Assembly: GCA_023055355.1 (NCBI GenBank)
Contig: JALJCS010000002.1
Location: 80,371,001 to 80,435,000, forward strand
Reading direction: 5' to 3'
DNA length: 64,000 nt
From: Agelaius tricolor
Lineage: Eukaryota; Chordata; Aves; Passeriformes; Icteridae
The stretch's first letter is position 1; every line of letters begins with the position of its first letter. The translations under genes and the position numbers were made by a program. Positions 63,341 through 64,000 of this stretch are shown here, one piece after another. Below the pieces are notes generated by a model, which worked only from the letters and a program-made list of their open reading frames with translations, did not search any database and was not told the DNA's origin.

Positions 63341-64000
63341 GAACCTGCTTGATGCAGGTGTCTGGGCTTAGAAGTTCTCATGGTGACAAAAGCTGTGCAA
63401 ATCTTACATTTGGCACTTTCAAAAGGACTACATTACTTCAACTTGCTTTGTTTTGAATGCAAAGACAGATGTTAAAGGCGCTGTCACAAGTTAGTTATCA
63501 CATTAGAGGAATAGTTTCTTCTGCTGTTCAATATTGCCCTTAGGTCCACTCCCTATCTATCATATTCAAGATTAAGTGTGAAGCATAATAACCACTAACT
63601 TAGTTAGTGCCTGCAAATTTGTCTTGTCAGGGGAATAGTTATTAGCTTGGTTTCATTTGAAAGATTATAACTTCATCTCTCAACAGGCAGAATTTTCTCA
63701 TTAAAGCCTAAGTAATATTAGTCAGTGTAAAAAAAAAGTGACTCTGTACTATTTAGTGATATTGCTGCCCAGGCTTGTGACAGAAACTACAACTAATGAC
63801 TAATTCTTTCTTACCATTCAAAAATAAATATTTTATTTTTAGGGCCTCTAGTAAATTATAATAGCGTGGCTCTTGCCATGAGAAGTCTGAAAATGAAATA
63901 TGCTGTGTTTATTTTAGTAATTTTCAAATAATTTTTCAAAGAAAAAAAGGAAAAAAAATCCTAAAGCAGAAAACAGTTTTCTACAAAGAGTGAAAAATAT
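63341..64000. other. Unassigned AT-rich DNA to the window end
   Basis: Nothing recognised apart from short A runs. Confidence 0.45.

Noticed and set aside
1..64000. CRISPR arrays, operons, tRNA or rRNA genes, mitochondrial insertions
   Set aside because: None seen: no regularly spaced repeats, no tRNA B-box with cloverleaf context, and no rRNA or mitochondrial-like stretches were recognised by eye.

Overview
The window looks like a stretch of bird nuclear genome, probably from a passerine or another neoavian. It is AT-rich with long gene-poor stretches. Its recognisable repeats are avian: CR1 LINEs ending in the CR1-specific ATTCTATG-type 3' tail, and avian endogenous-retrovirus LTRs of types I recognise from bird genomes. 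There is no sign of prokaryotic organisation: no operons, no ribosome binding sites, and no open frame longer than about 160 codons. All identifications come from reading and from memory of repeat families. No database search was run.

Layout. An ERVL-type LTR fills about 120-970. From 971 to 11.6 kb is mostly unannotated AT-rich DNA with a TATC/TG microsatellite (2.34 kb), a T-rich tract (7.8 kb), a long CTTT polypyrimidine tract (8.59-8.77 kb) and a possible ancient CR1 relic (9.7-10.25 kb). Between 11.6 and 14.9 kb the minus strand carries several exon-like segments with good splice signals and partly compatible phases, a tentative small gene that I cannot name. A 5'-truncated CR1 lies at 15.69-16.29 kb. 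At 17.61-18.26 kb a second CR1 is joined at its 5' end to a U6 snRNA copy in the same orientation, forming a chimeric retropseudogene. From 18.3 to 30.7 kb there are only simple repeats and unassigned DNA.

A second, nearly complete solo LTR lies at 30.75-31.36 kb. From 31.4 to 49 kb the DNA is again gene-poor, with a GC/CpG-enriched island at 41.57-41.9 kb, one well-bounded exon candidate on the minus strand at 44.1 kb, A-rich tracts and a perfect 21-base tandem duplication at 48.7 kb. An ancient MIR-type SINE lies at about 49.16-49.35 kb and an old CR1 relic at 50.8-51.06 kb. A third LTR-like unit is at 53.1-53.93 kb, a third clear CR1 at 54.2-54.5 kb, and another old CR1-like relic near 57.1-57.3 kb. 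A near-perfect 48-base hairpin is at 61.75 kb, and two GC-richer unassigned blocks lie near 60.3-61.1 and 62.5-63.3 kb.

Overall this is intergenic or intronic DNA dominated by retroelement history. No complete protein-coding gene is identified with confidence. The observations most worth following are the U6-CR1 chimera, the minus-strand exon cluster at 11.6-14.9 kb and the 61.75 kb hairpin.
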